A stretch of DNA of 64,000 bases from Sacculina carcini (taxonomy: Eukaryota > Arthropoda > Thecostraca > Sacculinidae). Location of the stretch: assembly GCA_916048095.2 (NCBI GenBank), contig OU696573.1, positions 6,070,918 through 6,134,917 on the forward strand, read 5' to 3'. Below, one piece after another: positions 1-11,800 of this stretch. The position numbers and the translations under genes were made by a program. The notes below the pieces were generated by a model. It made no database searches. It worked only from the letters and a program-made list of their open reading frames with translations, and was not told the origin of the DNA. The stretch's first letter is position 1. Each line of letters begins with the position of its first letter.

Positions 1-319
1 ACAACAATATAAACTCAGCAGACTTCACGATTAGCCGCACGACGAATACCAACTTTCAACGCCGCAACATTCTGGTGTCGTTACATTTGGTGTCGTGACC
101 CGGATAGTTACTGATTGAAGCTATGACAACCCGGACGACTAGACATTGATGCAGTGACCAGACAACTACATAATTATTGTTGAATTGCATCATCGTCTCG
201 AAGTCCAAGTTCGGTCGATCATACCGTTGATTTAATGAACTGTGAGGTGAGTGGTATCTCGAGTAAGCCTTGTCAGTATCCGGAGCCTTAATCAGAATAA
301 AATTATGCACAATAGAGGG
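1..319. other. No clear gene; probable LINE 5' region
   Basis: I see no convincing coding region here. Because the gag-like frame of a LINE begins immediately downstream, this stretch is probably the 5' part of that element, but no motif proves it. Confidence 0.3.
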
Positions 320-1506
320 CGTAGATGAGGAGATTTGCGACGGATTGACATCACAGGGTGTCATCCGCGTGGAGCGCATCGTCCGACGGCGTGAGGATAG
401 CGAGCTACCAACGGCGTGAGGATAGCGAGCTCATTCCTCACGTTTGACGGTGCTGTTCTGCCGGATGACATCAAGATCGGTGACATCCGTCAGCGTATCC
501 GTGTCCGCCCCTACGTACCCAACCCAATGCGATGCTACATGTGCCAACGTTTCGGCCATACAAGCTCCCGCTGCAACCATGCTGAGATCTGCGGACGCCG
601 CTCATCCGAACGGCACACCGCTGCTGATTGTGACAATGAGTATTTGCATGAGTAGCTGCGTCAGTTGCAGGAGCAGCGGTCATGCGTCCTCGTCGCGTGA
701 CTGCTCGGAATGGCTGAAACAAAAGGAAATTGTGGATAGTCGCGCTGCCCAGCGCTGTAGTTTCGTCGAGGTGCGTGCTGTATATCGCAGCTCGCATCCA
801 TCAGGCCTATCCTATGTCGGCATAGTCACGAAGTCAGCTCAACCTCCACAGTCTGTTGACTCGTTTTTTGGAGAAGCTGACAGTTGGCGAATTTCTTAAG
901 TTGGCTGGACGAATGGGTCTCAAGCTGGTCGTACCTGAGGCTGACAAACGTGAGAAAGAATCAACACCGGTTGATCGGCGGCCTGAGGAGGCTGTCGTGC
1001 TTCGGTCGTCAAAGGCCCCATCCCAGCAGTCCCACGCGTCCGCGACCCAGCGTTTCCAAACGGCCGCGACCCAGCGACCCAAGGCGGCCGCTCCCCGGCA
1101 GCCTGAGAAGGTTGCTGAGGGCGACCTCAGCGTGTCGCCGATCGGCCGGTCAACCGGCCTACGGACCGTGCTGGCAAATCGACAGCGATGTCGGTTAGAC
1201 GGTGGCAAAAAACGGCCCGCTCACCAGCCTTCCAAGCCGGCAGAGCGGTCGTCTCTGATCGGGAGGAAATCCGAAGACTGGACGGTGGTTAAACACGAGA
1301 GCCGCCGTTCAGTCGAGTCAGTCTCGCCGAGGAGTGACCGGCGATCATCTTCCGGTCACAAAGCGAGCGCGGGGCCTGCTTCTCCGCGCTCGGTGATTGC
1401 TAGCGCACCGCCTTCCGCCCACGACGCTGCGACTCTCATAACTGCCATGGAGGTGGATAGTTGCTTTAAGCGGAAGCTCTCGGCCTCCAAGCGAGTCCCC
1501 ACCTGA
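320..1506 (+). pseudogene. Jockey/R1/I-like LINE ORF1 (gag), frame-broken
   Basis: Nucleic-acid-binding ORF1 protein of a non-LTR retrotransposon. A segment resembling the pre-knuckle region of Jockey/I gag proteins is followed by CCHC zinc knuckles (RCYMCQRFGHTSSRC at about 517-561, then two more C-C-H-C clusters to about 710) and a long basic, Ser/Ala/Arg-rich tail to 1506, which suits RNA binding. The reading frame changes several times (open segments 416-655, 444-899 and 856-1506), so it is not translatable as one protein. A 21-bp direct duplication at 385-405 and 410-430 is one visible cause. The order of knuckles followed by a basic tail matches LINE gag and not a host gene. Assignment to an exact clade is uncertain. 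Confidence 0.75.
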
Positions 1507-1626
1507 AGCGGAGAGAGGAAGATCAGCCAAGCGATGCGAGTAGGTACCTTTGCTGCCTGGTTTTTAATGTATATATGTGCCTTTTAACGGGAGTATTTAT
1601 CTGTATTTTATTGTATTATTTTTATT

Positions 1627-1685
1627 TTTATGTTCATTTTGCAATGGAATATTAGAGTTATTAGGTCGAATTTTATTATTTAGTT
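1627..1685 (+). pseudogene. LINE endonuclease N-terminal remnant
   Basis: About 60 bases encode ILQWNIRVIRSNFII and then a stop. ILQWN-RG-RSNF is the typical start of apurinic-type endonuclease domains in Jockey/I-like ORF2 proteins. The rest of the domain is missing: within ~100 bases the sequence passes to RNase H coding. This is therefore the left edge of an internal deletion in the first LINE copy. Confidence 0.6.
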
Positions 1686-1766
1686 CATATTTTACATTCC
1701 CGACAGCCATCGATTTTAGCAATACAGGGGCTACTAAGCTTTTAACATCTTCGTATTTTAGTATTC

Positions 1767-2740
1767 ATGATTTTAATGATGGGTCCTAACGACGTCCTAA
1801 GACAAGAATACACGTCGGAGTCACCATGGAAATTGGTCACACCCGAGGTGGACGTATCGCTAGCAGCTCTGCCGAAACACCGTACCGTGCCCAGTGTGCT
1901 TCGCTCAAACAAACTGGATCGAACTCATTCTTACGACGGTATACTGCCGTGTACACTGATGGATCTAAGTCGGCCAGCGGCGTGGGTTGTGCGTTTGTAA
2001 GTGGAGGTACGTGCCGCTCGAGCACGCTGCCACCGAGCGCCTCCATTTACAGGGCTGAGCTTTACGCTATCGTGCTTGCCCTGGTTCTTATTCGCTCATC
2101 TTCATTTTCATTGTTTTTAGTTTTATCGGTCTCCCTTAGTGCTTTAAATTCATTATCATTATCGTCGTTCTCGCTCCATCCTCTCATACAGAGGGTTTTT
2201 ATCTCTCTTGACAACATCCACCACTAGGGCAAGCGTGTGAAGTTATGCTGGATTCCGGCCCATATTGGTATTTTGGGCAACGAGCGAGCTGACAGAGCCG
2301 CAAAAAGAGCTGCTGAACGAGACTTTTATGTATTTTATTTTAACTTTCCCATTCCGTATTCGGACTTTTATCCTATCATGCATCGTATTATCCGTTCTCG
2401 TTGGCAGCTCTCCTGGGACTAATGTGGTGCTAATGAACTGAAAGCGGTGAAGCCCGAAATCGGACATTCAATGTGCGTTTATCGCCGGAAGAGGTCCGAG
2501 GAGGTGGCGCTCTCTCGTCTACGTGTGGGTCATACGTACGACACGCATCGCCATCTTATACTCGGACAACCTTAACCCACGTGCAGCGCATGTTATGCAC
2601 GTCTCCGTGCAGCACATCCTGGTGGAATGTCTGTCCACATCATTTTCAGAGGCGCGTCAACGTTGTCCTGGATCCATTCAGACTATTGACAGACTATTGA
2701 GGTTCTTGGACAGGAGCAGTCGGCGGTCATTGAGGGCCGC
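1767..2740 (+). pseudogene. LINE RNase H domain and C-terminal region, broken
   Basis: The 3' part of a Jockey/R1/I-like ORF2. YTDGSKSASGVGCAFV (about 1949-1998) holds the first catalytic Asp of RNase H and SIYRAELYAI (about 2044-2073) the Glu. The last part, CWIPAHIGILGNERADRAAK, lies at 2245-2304. The two halves are separated by ~150 bases of AT-rich sequence and lie in different frames. Downstream, 2515-2660 encodes the usual post-RNase H region (SRLRVGHTYDTH and HILVECL), again in changing frames. RNase H normally follows the reverse transcriptase; here it follows gag directly, so the EN and RT were lost from this copy. Confidence 0.75.
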
Positions 2741-2930
2741 ATTTTGTAGTTTTCACGGCTTTTGCCTTTTAAAATTATTTATTGACCTTCACATCCATTC
2801 TGTTCACCATCACACTTATTTATTTCATCGTTACATTTATCATGTCCATCATTTTTGGGTAGTTTAGCTTTAAATAGACTGGGGGTGACGTATGGTCCCA
2901 GAGGCCGGTGCACCCCATAAGCACAAGTCA
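2741..2930 (+). other. LINE 3' untranslated region (inferred)
   Basis: Non-coding sequence after the RNase H region, ending in a G-rich stretch around 2880-2925. Its position at the end of the first LINE copy and before the endonuclease of the second suggests a 3' UTR. No poly(A) or short tandem tail is obvious. Confidence 0.35.
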
Positions 2931-2944
2931 CGAACGATTGTAAT

Positions 2945-3289
2945 GTGTTTAGATATAATCTCAGCTCGACTATAGCCCACGGCGCGGTCATGCTGGCTGT
3001 TTGCACCAGTGTACCTTGTCTTCGCCTGCATATTCAGTCAGATTTGATGTTGGTTGCGGTTCGGTGCTTGCTGGGTGGTAGGGAGGTGAGTGTGTGCTCA
3101 TTGTATCTGCCGCCTGGCCGCCTGTTCCCAAGGGCTGACGTAGAGTTTTTAATCAATTCACTTTCACCCCCTGTTTATGTTTTAGGCGATTATAATGCTC
3201 AGAACACTTTTTGGGGTTGTAATGCATATGGTAGCCGTGGTTTTATTATGGAGGAAATTGCAATTGTTTTAGGCATAGGTATTTTATAC
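2945..3289 (+). pseudogene. LINE endonuclease domain, part 1 (second copy)
   Basis: Encodes the middle of an APE-type endonuclease of a Jockey/R1/I-like LINE: HGAVMLAVCTSVP, VSVCSLYLPPGRL and VLGDYNAQNTFWG. The last is the GDFNAH-LWG catalytic motif, with Y for F and Q for H. The frame is open from 2945 and stops at 3301 just inside an inserted transposon. Coding resumes at 6263, beyond the insertion, with the next part of the same domain. This copy starts within EN and lacks gag, so it is 5'-truncated or rearranged. Confidence 0.8.
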
Positions 3290-3519
3290 CAGGGTTTGTA
3301 AAAAAATTTGTTTTGGAAAAAACCAAAAACCACTGTTTTTTTTGGAAAAACCAAACAACCCTGTTTTAGTTTTTTTCAAAGTACAATACAATTGGCATGG
3401 AAAACAATTGTAAATCAAAACCGAGGCTTAGACAAAATATGCCTTTTTTTAAAAAAAACCACACGCTATATTTGAAAAACACACATGGTTTAAACCATGG
3501 TTTATATCATGGTTTAAAC

Positions 3520-6241
3520 CAATGGTTCCCAAACTTTTGCACGTTGGCGCCCCCTGGCTCCCCAGTGAATTCCTAGTGCTCCTCCCAGACACATATGGAA
3601 ACACACATCTCTTTCTTGATATTTGGTATGCTGCAATTTGAAAAGAAAAAGGTTAAACACAAATGTGTATTTCGTAAATATACCCTTTTTTAGCAGCTTC
3701 AACTGTTTCAGCAACATAGGATGGAACATAAACATTCCACCAGTAACCTTCATTGTCTCACACCTAATATTAATGGGATGGATGTGCTTAGTGCAGGAAC
3801 ATAAGCTTCTCAACATCAGGTTGGAACTCACTAAGAAAAAGTCGTAGATGCCCGCGGTCAGTAATTTTCAGTCGGATCCTTTGCTGGGAAAGAAGCAAGG
3901 CGAGTGCACTGAAGCCCCGTTCTACTAAATATGATGCTGGGAAGGCAATACAGTACATCCTGACCTTGTTCCACAGCACTTGGTATCAGTCAGAGATTTT
4001 GTTGTAACCAAACATCTTGATATGACTTTTTGAACTTTGGTCTTAGCTTAATGTTATTTTGAATTGAAATCAGTTTTTCCTCAGCCACTCCAGCTTCTTT
4101 ACCATCGACATCTAGGAATGGACTGATCACCCAGTCTGGTATTTCAAGCAATAAAATGTCCTAAAATATCTCAGACATGTATATGTGCAGTTCATCCAGG
4201 TGTGTACAATACACTTGAAGGTCATCTTCTGGTATGCCTTTTTCCTTATCCAATTCAGAGAGGCTTGGGAACTGGTAGAGTGTATGGTGAGCTATGTTTC
4301 GTTTGAATAACTATAACTTCGCCAGGAAGGTGGAGATAGCTTATTTGACTTTAATTTGGTTAGCCTCATTTCCTTGCAGCTGCAAATTTACTAATTGAAC
4401 TTTGTGAATATATCTGACAAATATGCAATCTCATGCTTCATGTGTATTAGTTCATCACACATAACAGAATTGGAGTCTTGGAATAATTCAACAACTGTAT
4501 CAAACAGTGAATAGAAACGTATCATGCAGTTTCTCCTTGACAGCCATCTAACTTCTGTGTGCAACACTAAACGTTCAAACTATTCGTCATTATCAGTGCG
4601 CAGCTGTCGAAACAGTTGGGAATTGAGGGCATATGCCTTGTTTTCTTCCTGTGATAACATTACTCATTGATTTGTGTAGCCTACCACTCAGGTTTTTTGC
4701 GACCAGATGCTGCCTGTGGATTACACAGTGCACTGTAAGTACTCCTGAAACTAAAAACTAATAACGCCACGATGACGACACAGCATTGGTGGTGCCCCAT
4801 CTGTTGCACAAGCAAGAATGTTAAAAAGTGGGAAGTCTTTTTCTTTGAAAAAATAATCAACGACACGAAATACTGACTCCCCTTTTGTGTCTGTCTCAAG
4901 CTGTTTTGCAAATAACAGCTCTTGAACCAAGCTGTCCTCTTTAACGAAACGAACATAAGCAAGAAGCAGAGTCATTGCCTGGCAGAGTGGACTCATCTAA
5001 CTGTAAACTAAATTATGTTGTCCTAAGCATGTTACCCAGTGTTTCTTCAATATTTTCTGCCATTTCATCTATTCTTCTCTGAACAGAGTTATCACTGAGA
5101 GGAATAGCTTTAGTAATTTGTCCAGGTGTCTTGTGTACAACTGTGTGTAGAACCTCTCTTACTGCAGGTAGAATAGGCTCTTCTCCAATTGTATGAGGCT
5201 TACCTGATCTAGCAATTATCAAAGAGATGTTGTAAGACGCTCGCAAATCATCAGTGGATTGTTTTAAAGTGCTGGCAAATATATTTCCGATTGTTTTCCG
5301 TTTCTGAACGTTGTCTCGGAGTGACTGAAAATATGCCAAGTTTTTTCTGCTTTATCAGAGTGCATTTTCTTCGAATGTTCCAAAAGCCTCAAAGGTTTCA
5401 TAGATTCATTTGAAAACACTCTGTCACTCAGTAGACACATTGGCTGCTGTTGGTTGTGTGGTGCTGCGACAAATCCATATTTAAGATATTCCACACTATA
5501 TTGCCGACACTTCTTTTTTGTTTGCTGTACCAAGCCCATACTTTATTCTGGAACAAAAAAATAAAACCATGCAAAATACAGCATTTTATCGCATTTCATA
5601 AATAGGCCTACTTAAAGACAAGAATGACAATATTGAAGGCATGAAAAGCAAGTTTACACCCTCACGTATTCATTTTCTTCCATTTACTCACAGAAAATGG
5701 TGGCGGAAGTTATCTAAGGCACGCCACCCTCACCACCCACACAATGGCACACGTGCGAACACGCATATATGCACACACACACTTGCACACAAAGGTGCAA
5801 AAACATATACATTCGTAACAATATATATCAGTGGATGCACCACCCTAACCAGTTCAACAAAACACAACACGGCGCGTTCTGGCGAGTCCCCAATTTCATG
5901 TTGACTTCAACTCGAGATGATGTTGACCGCCAGAATGCGGTTTTTATTTTAAGATACAATTCCGAAAATTACAAGCTTGAAATTACAAACCTTGACTTTT
6001 GGTTTTGTAGTCTATGCTGTCGGATATGACTGGGCCAGAGCGGCGTGCGGTAACCGAACCCTGATGCATCGTCCACTGACTCGTCCTGCTGCACGTGCTG
6101 TGTACAAATTGTCAAACAAACGTTCGAACTTCTGACTTCGACTTCGGACTGCCGCCCCCCTACAGCCCCTTTCTTCCTCACCTCTCCCCAGATGTCTCCA
6201 CCGCCCCAGGGGGGTGGTACCGCTCACTTTGGGAACGACTG
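3520..6241 (-). mobile_element. hAT DNA transposon (ZBED/SCAND3-like transposase)
   Basis: A complete element in outline. Its termini are caatggttcccaaa at the left and the complement of cagtcgttcccaaa at the right, the usual hAT type. It is flanked by a perfect, palindromic 8-bp target duplication gtttaaac at 3512-3519 and 6242-6249. The transposase is on the minus strand, and 5540-6240 is the 5' non-coding part with a CA-rich stretch. It sits inside another hAT-like element, which itself sits in a LINE endonuclease gene. Frameshifts and stops in the transposase show that it is inactive. Confidence 0.9.
3788..5539 (-). pseudogene. hAT transposase (ZBED5/SCAND3-like), broken
   Basis: Would cut and paste the hAT element through an RNase H-fold DDE domain. 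The frame opens at 5539 with a degenerate BED-like zinc region (CLLSD where two Cys are expected, then H...H before 5340). Helical sequence follows to about 5013. The first catalytic Asp is in LQLDEST near 5000, just after an in-frame stop. YVRFVKEDSL and CATDGAPPML (about 4950-4780) are hAT core motifs. The C-terminal dimerisation region FPASYLVERGFSALALLLSQQR lies at about 3955-3890, with RGHLRLFLSEFQPDVEKL following. The pieces lie in several frames and the region 4000-4680 is badly decayed. Confidence 0.85.
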
Positions 6242-6262
6242 GTTTAAACCATACAAACCCTG

Positions 6263-6520
6263 TTTTAAATACGGGCACATATGCGCATTGCACAATGTCA
6301 TCGGAAAGCATGTCCGCTGTGCACCTCAGTCTGTGCAGTCCCAGTCTGCAGGTATCCACAAGCTGGACCGTTGAGAACAGTTGGTATAGGAGTGACCACT
6401 TCCTTATATGGATCTGTCTCAATGAGGTACCTAGGTTGGGAACACGACCACCGAGATGGAATTTCAAACGAGCTGTTTGGGTCCGCTATGATTTATTGAC
6501 ACTGGAAGCCCATGGGTAAC
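6263..6520 (+). pseudogene. LINE endonuclease domain, part 2
   Basis: Continuation of the endonuclease interrupted at 3289. It encodes LSLCSPSLQVS (the IDLS-CSPSL motif), SWTVENSWYRSDHFLI (the G/R-SDH catalytic motif) and RPPRWNFKRA, which leads toward the RT. The order and spacing match the C-terminal half of a Jockey/R1/I-like endonuclease. The frame from 6214 is open to 6519. Confidence 0.8.
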
Positions 6521-6539
6521 CCCACACTTCGACCCAGCG

Positions 6540-8250
6540 TCGGAGATTTTACCGAGCTCCTTGTCACCTGTGCCAAACAGAGCATTCCGCGGACGGCATC
6601 GCGTCCCCGGCGGCGTCCTATTCCTTGTTGGATAGGCGCGTGATATGCGGCGTTGCGGGAGCGACGTCGTTGTCGGGTTATTTCCGGCGCAACAGCACGG
6701 TGTCAGCATGTTTTGCTTCCGCTCGCGCAAATGCTCGATGGGCCTTTCGCGAGGCGATGCGGGCCTCGTGGGTGACCTATGCGTCTAGCATTAATCGGCA
6801 TAGTCTTATATCCACCATATGGACCGTATAGAGGGCATATCTGGGGAGTACCGTCCTGCCCCACTGCCTTTTCTGAAGATCAGTGGCGTGGACGTGATAA
6901 ATCCGGAGCATGTTGCTGAAGAAATTGGCCGATATTTAGCGGAGGGTGGTCGTGAAAACGTGGAAGACCCTGTTTTTGTAGCGATCAAACAACAGTGCAA
7001 GATATCACCCGTCGATTTCTCCACTGACTGTTAGCTGCCAATCAACAGCGATGTATCTGTATCTGAGCTGAGAACAGCCTTGCGATCGCTTCGCAATGTG
7101 GCTGAAGGCCCTGATGAGGCTCACTACCTCATGCTGAAACACCTTTCGCCCTCAGTGCTGTCCACCCTGCTGCAGGAATTCAATGAGCTGTGGGGTGCAA
7201 GGCATTTTCCAGTCTCTTGGCGACAGGCGATCGTGATACAAATCACTAAACAGGGCAAATCGGATGACCACCCGTCTGACTATCGCCCGATATCGCTGAC
7301 CTCCAGTTTTTGCAAACTGTTTGAGAAAATGGTTTGCAGACAGCTGGTATGGTATCTGGAACGCGGTCGGCTGTTCAATGCTGATCAGTGCGGATTTCGC
7401 AAGGGTTGTTTAACGTTAGACCACTTGGTGAACATCGACTCTCGCGAACGTGAAAGCTTCACGCGAGTTCACCACGTCGGGGCGATATTGTTGATATCGA
7501 TAAGGCATATGACACCACATGGCGATATGGAGTTATTTGCAAATTGCATCGTTGTGGTGTCAGAGGCACCATGGGGAGGTTTGTACAAAATTTCATTTTG
7601 CATCGCACATTTTGTTTGCGTGTGGGGAACTCACTGTCTCGTCCGTTCGATCGAGCAGAAGGCGTACCAGAGGGTAGTGTGCTCAGCGTGACCCTTTTTG
7701 CCATTATGATCAACGACATTGACGTTCATTTGACTCCCTGGATTGGTCGCTCTCTATTTGTGGACGACTTTGCCATATGGTTTTCCTCCCGTAGCAATTT
7801 CGCTGTTCAGCGTCAGCTGCAGCTGACAGTGAACAAAATGGATACTTGGGGAACGCGTAACGGCTTCCGCTACTCGACGTACAAAACGGTCGGTGTACAT
7901 CTCTGCCGCCGTCGAGACGCCTGCCCTGACATGGCAGTGAAATTGTTCGGCAGTGCTGTCGCATTCCAACTTACGGTTCGGTTTTGAGGGGTCACGTTGG
8001 ACTCTCGCTTGACTTACACCGACCATATTTAACTGCTGAGAACCACATGTTTCAAAGCACTAAAAGTGCTGAAGACTGTATCCCGCATGTGATATGGATC
8101 AGATCGGCAATTTCTTCTCATGTACCGCTCGTTAGTCATGTCGCGTCTCGATTACGCAAACATGGTATATGATTTGGCTTCGGAATCAGCAAACAACCGT
8201 TTGAATGTCGTACTCCACGCAGGTATACGCATTGCCACCGGCGCGTTTCG
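6540..8250 (+). pseudogene. LINE reverse transcriptase, broken
   Basis: Reverse transcriptase of the second Jockey/R1/I-like LINE copy. PISLTSSFCKLFEKMV and DQCGFRKGCLTLDHLV (7280-7430) are RT motifs 1-2. EGVPEGSVLSVTLFAIMIND (about 7660-7720) is the GVPQGS-LSP-LF motif. SLFVDDFAIW (about 7750-7780) is the catalytic Y/F-x-DD motif, with both Asp intact. IRIATGAFRTSP near 8228-8262 is the end of the thumb-like region. The frame changes at least three times (7080-7691, 7544-7987 and further), and the RNase H that should follow is cut off where a TIR repeat begins at about 8262. Confidence 0.85.
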
Positions 8251-8334
8251 CACATCGCCTTTCACTGGAGGCAACTAGTGGCGGACACTATTGTCCACCA
8301 CTAGTTGCCCGCACTGCTTAGCAATGTAGCCTTT

Positions 8335-8592
8335 TGTAGTAAACGCACAGACGCTCAACTCGCACAGCACCGTATCTCCTCCAACCGTCAAACCACAAAC
8401 ACGACTCCTCGCTCATACCGTGACACACACACACATGCACACACACAAAGCCTCACCCGCCGCAGCAACCAATCAGCAGCGAGCCGGTCACTCGCCGCCG
8501 CCGCGGGCATGAACAATTCACGGCGTGTCAGTCATACTAGTACATACATACATACATACAAACATAGTGCACAACACGAGCACAAACGCGAA

Positions 8593-8629
<37 letters not shown>

Positions 8630-8652
8630 CACTCCATGCACATAACACTACA
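8335..8652 (-). repeat. 3' LTR of the LTR retrotransposon
   Basis: 318-bp LTR with TG...CA ends (tgtagt and actaca). It contains CA microsatellites, a GC-rich block (8455-8515) with ccaatcagc (CCAAT box) and a catac tetranucleotide repeat. It is nearly identical to 12643-12972. The CCAAT/GC segment may be the promoter part, which is inference. Confidence 0.95.
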
Positions 8653-8848
8653 TGCACACCTGGTTTCAAGAGCCAACTAAACGTATAAATCTACAAGATG
8701 CGGTAAAGTGGAAACGCTGCATAGACAAACATGCGGTAAAGTGGAAACGCCATTGTATGACGAATGACAATAACAATGACGAATGCGTATCGACTGAACA
8801 CGCACTCACACATGCATACTCACACGCACTCACACAATAGCATGAACA
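8653..8848 (-). other. Non-coding region between pol stop and 3' LTR
   Basis: Contains a 20-bp direct repeat, atgcggtaaagtggaaacgc, at 8699-8718 and 8731-8750, and CA-rich sequence. A purine-rich tract is expected next to the LTR for plus-strand priming, but only a weak one is visible there. The repeated ggtaaagtggaaacg segment could be part of the priming region. Confidence 0.5.
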
Positions 8849-11800
8849 TCAATATTGAAATAATTGACGCGGCGCAGGATTGGCCCGTAATAAACGCACA
8901 GCAGAGCGACTAGGCAAGTCATTCGGTTGTTCATTCATCTGCACCGGTTCAACAACTCTTTCAGGCTGAACTGCAGCAGGCGGAACTGTCACGAGAGCCG
9001 GACGCCGCTCTTCTTCCAGCTGCTGCTGCTGCTGCTGCACACCAGGCGGCACACTGACAGCCACGCGTCGATTGCACGGCCTCAGACTTCTCACGTGACG
9101 AGGCACTCCGTCGACTTCGACGCTGAGCTGAGAGGTCACACCAGTCACAGTGCCGATGTGTGACCTGGTGTGACAACTTGCACCTCGCTGCCGAACCCAC
9201 ACAACATCTCCAAGTTTGAACTTGCAGCGCACAGAAGCGTTGTTAACTTGAGCGTTGCCAGAATGTGGCGGCGTCGCGATTGGCCGCGACCGCACGCGAT
9301 ATTTATATATCTGCATGGCAGGCGCGGAACTGTCTGTGCGGCTGTCCTTTGGAGTCATGTTGTACCAATGTACAGCTTCCGATACAGAGCAGTTCGACCT
9401 AGCAGCGATTGTTTTGATGGTGCGATGGCTGCGCTCAGCGATGGCATTTCCAGTGGGCTCATATGCGCACCGAAAAATCAAATTGACACCCCATTTTTCG
9501 AGCATGCTTCTGAAAGCAGCGCTGCGAAACACAGTTGCGTTATCGGCCAGAACTTCCGCTGGTGGACCGCGCTCATAAAAAATGTTCTCCAATTGCATGA
9601 TGACATTCACACTGTCTTGCTGTCTCAGGTGACGCCACAGTGAGAATCGCGACGGGCCACAGTCGATCACAGTGAGGTAATGGTGAAGCCCTGCGTGCGT
9701 CACGTCGATGGCCAGACGATGCCAGTTGCGCTTTACGTGCAACTTGCCTGCTGCCCACCGCACAGGAGCAGGATCAACTGACTGGCATGCATCACAATTT
9801 CTCACCACCGTTTGGGCCATCCTTCTGCTCACACACGGGTCTTTCTTCTTCGAGAAATACAGTGTTCGCCTCACACCAGGGTGACCAGAGGCCTCATGCA
9901 CGGCTCGCACGACAGCGAGAGGATCATGCGGTGAAGTACACGGTGCTGTCGCTGCTGCTGCCACTGACACGGCTGCATTAGGTTGCTTTCTCAGCCAGGC
10001 GGTGGGCACACGAGTCAGCTGGTCCGCCAGATTGCAACTTGAGCTGACGAATGCGACGTTAACGTCCAACTGGTACTCTGCCACCAGAGACGTGAGAACA
10101 GACAACCTCCTGCGAATAAGCATTTCACTGGCGGCTTTTGTTTGAAGCCTCGATTGCCCACTCAATGCGTTGCTTATCCAGTGGAAGACTGTGCGGGAAT
10201 CAGTAACTAGACGGAATTTTTTAAGCTTCCAAATAAGCGCCAGGTTCACACCTTTGACAGCAGCATCGAGTTCCGCCATATTAATATGAGCCGCATCCTC
10301 AGTGCGCAACCAGCATCCGTCTTCAATCACTGACCCGCCGATCTCCAATACCGCACCCATGGCCAATGAACTAGCATCGGTCCAAACAGTGGCGTCTCCA
10401 TCAACCACATCCCAGCGTCCAGTTGCAGGATCAGCATCTTTCACACGGGCTAATATTTCCTCCAGCATTTTGCGGACTTCTCCACCATCACGCAGCTTGT
10501 CATCCCAGCTTGCAGTTGCAGCATTTGCTCGACGCTTGATGTATGCTGCCGCCACACGCAGCCAGCCACACACTGGCATGTGCCCTGTCAGTTTGCCACA
10601 AACTGAAAACACGTTCCGCCGTGTGAGAACATCCGGTATGTCACCAACACAGTTGTCACGGCGCCAACGCAGATGACGACCATGGCTGTCCACTCTGACA
10701 CCAAGGACACGAGCGCCGTCTCGCAGTCGCTCGGGAGCTTTGCACACGAGGCCGTATTTTTCCAGGTGTGCAACCACCTTGTCCACACCAACGACATTCG
10801 CGTTCACAAGCACATCGTCGATGTAGGAAGACGTACCCTGAAACACGGTCGGGTCCTGTTTCAACACAGTCTCCAATACGGCTTGCATCACCAATGGGGC
10901 GACATTGAGACCGAATCCGAGTCTAGTGAGACAAAAACGGCGGCCCTCGAAATTGACGGTTTGAAAAGGCCACAAGTCGGAGCTCACGGCGATTTGCAAG
11001 TAAGCCTTCCTCAAATCGATCAACACCGCACTGCCTCCAACACGTCTCCACAGGCGAATTTTGTCGGCACAAACGTCACTGTTGGCAGTGAATGGATTTA
11101 TGAACTCATTGAGCTCTCTGAAGTCAAGGACTGGCCTGGTTTTGTGCTTATTATTTTGAACGACAGCCATTAGGGGAATTAACGCTTTCGCAGGTCCGTG
11201 CTCTCGTTCATCATATCGTTGCAGCCAGCCACGCTTGATCCAGTCCAATACTTCTCTACGGTATTCCATTCGAACACTGGGCTTCATGGCGTATTCACGA
11301 ACTTTGTTTTTTAGAGCACCTGGTGGCCGTCCGTCCGCCCATTTCCACGCAGCTGTCCACTGTTTCTTGTCAGCACTGAACTTTGCTGTAAAGTCTTGTC
11401 GTTCAATGACAAGGTCGGTCAGTTTACCCGGCATTCCACCAGAAGCATCAGCCGCTCCAGCCGTGTACTGAGTTCCTGCTGTAGCGTCACAATGCACACC
11501 AAGTCTCACATTACCCTCGCCACTGATGCACACACCACCGTAGGACGATACGCCATTCATACCCAACACAAATTCAAAATTCAACGGTTTGAAGCTGACA
11601 ACCATGGCTTCAACAAATTTTGGTGAATGAGCAGCACTTTGTAAGCATACCATTGTCCTGCCAAGACTCCTATGCTTGGTGCCGTCTACAGTTACAATAG
11701 TGCAAACATATGGTTCCCATGAACCACAACACGACTGATGAATTATGCACTTGGAACAGCCTGAGTCGACGAGTACAGATTTCTCACAATCATTTACTCG

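Larger units (their letters stand above)
3290..6262. mobile_element. Short hAT-like element (host of a nested hAT)
   Basis: The ends carry an 11-bp inverted terminal repeat, cagggtttgta at 3290-3300 and its complement at 6252-6262. The flanking 8-mers ttttatac (3282-3289) and ttttaaat (6263-6270) match at six of eight positions, as expected for an old hAT target duplication. Reading across them restores endonuclease coding, which supports an insertion. Without the nested hAT (3520-6241) the element is about 240 bp of A/T-rich sequence with aaaaccaaa motifs and no coding capacity, so it is a MITE. Family membership is inferred from the 8-bp duplication only. Confidence 0.7.
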
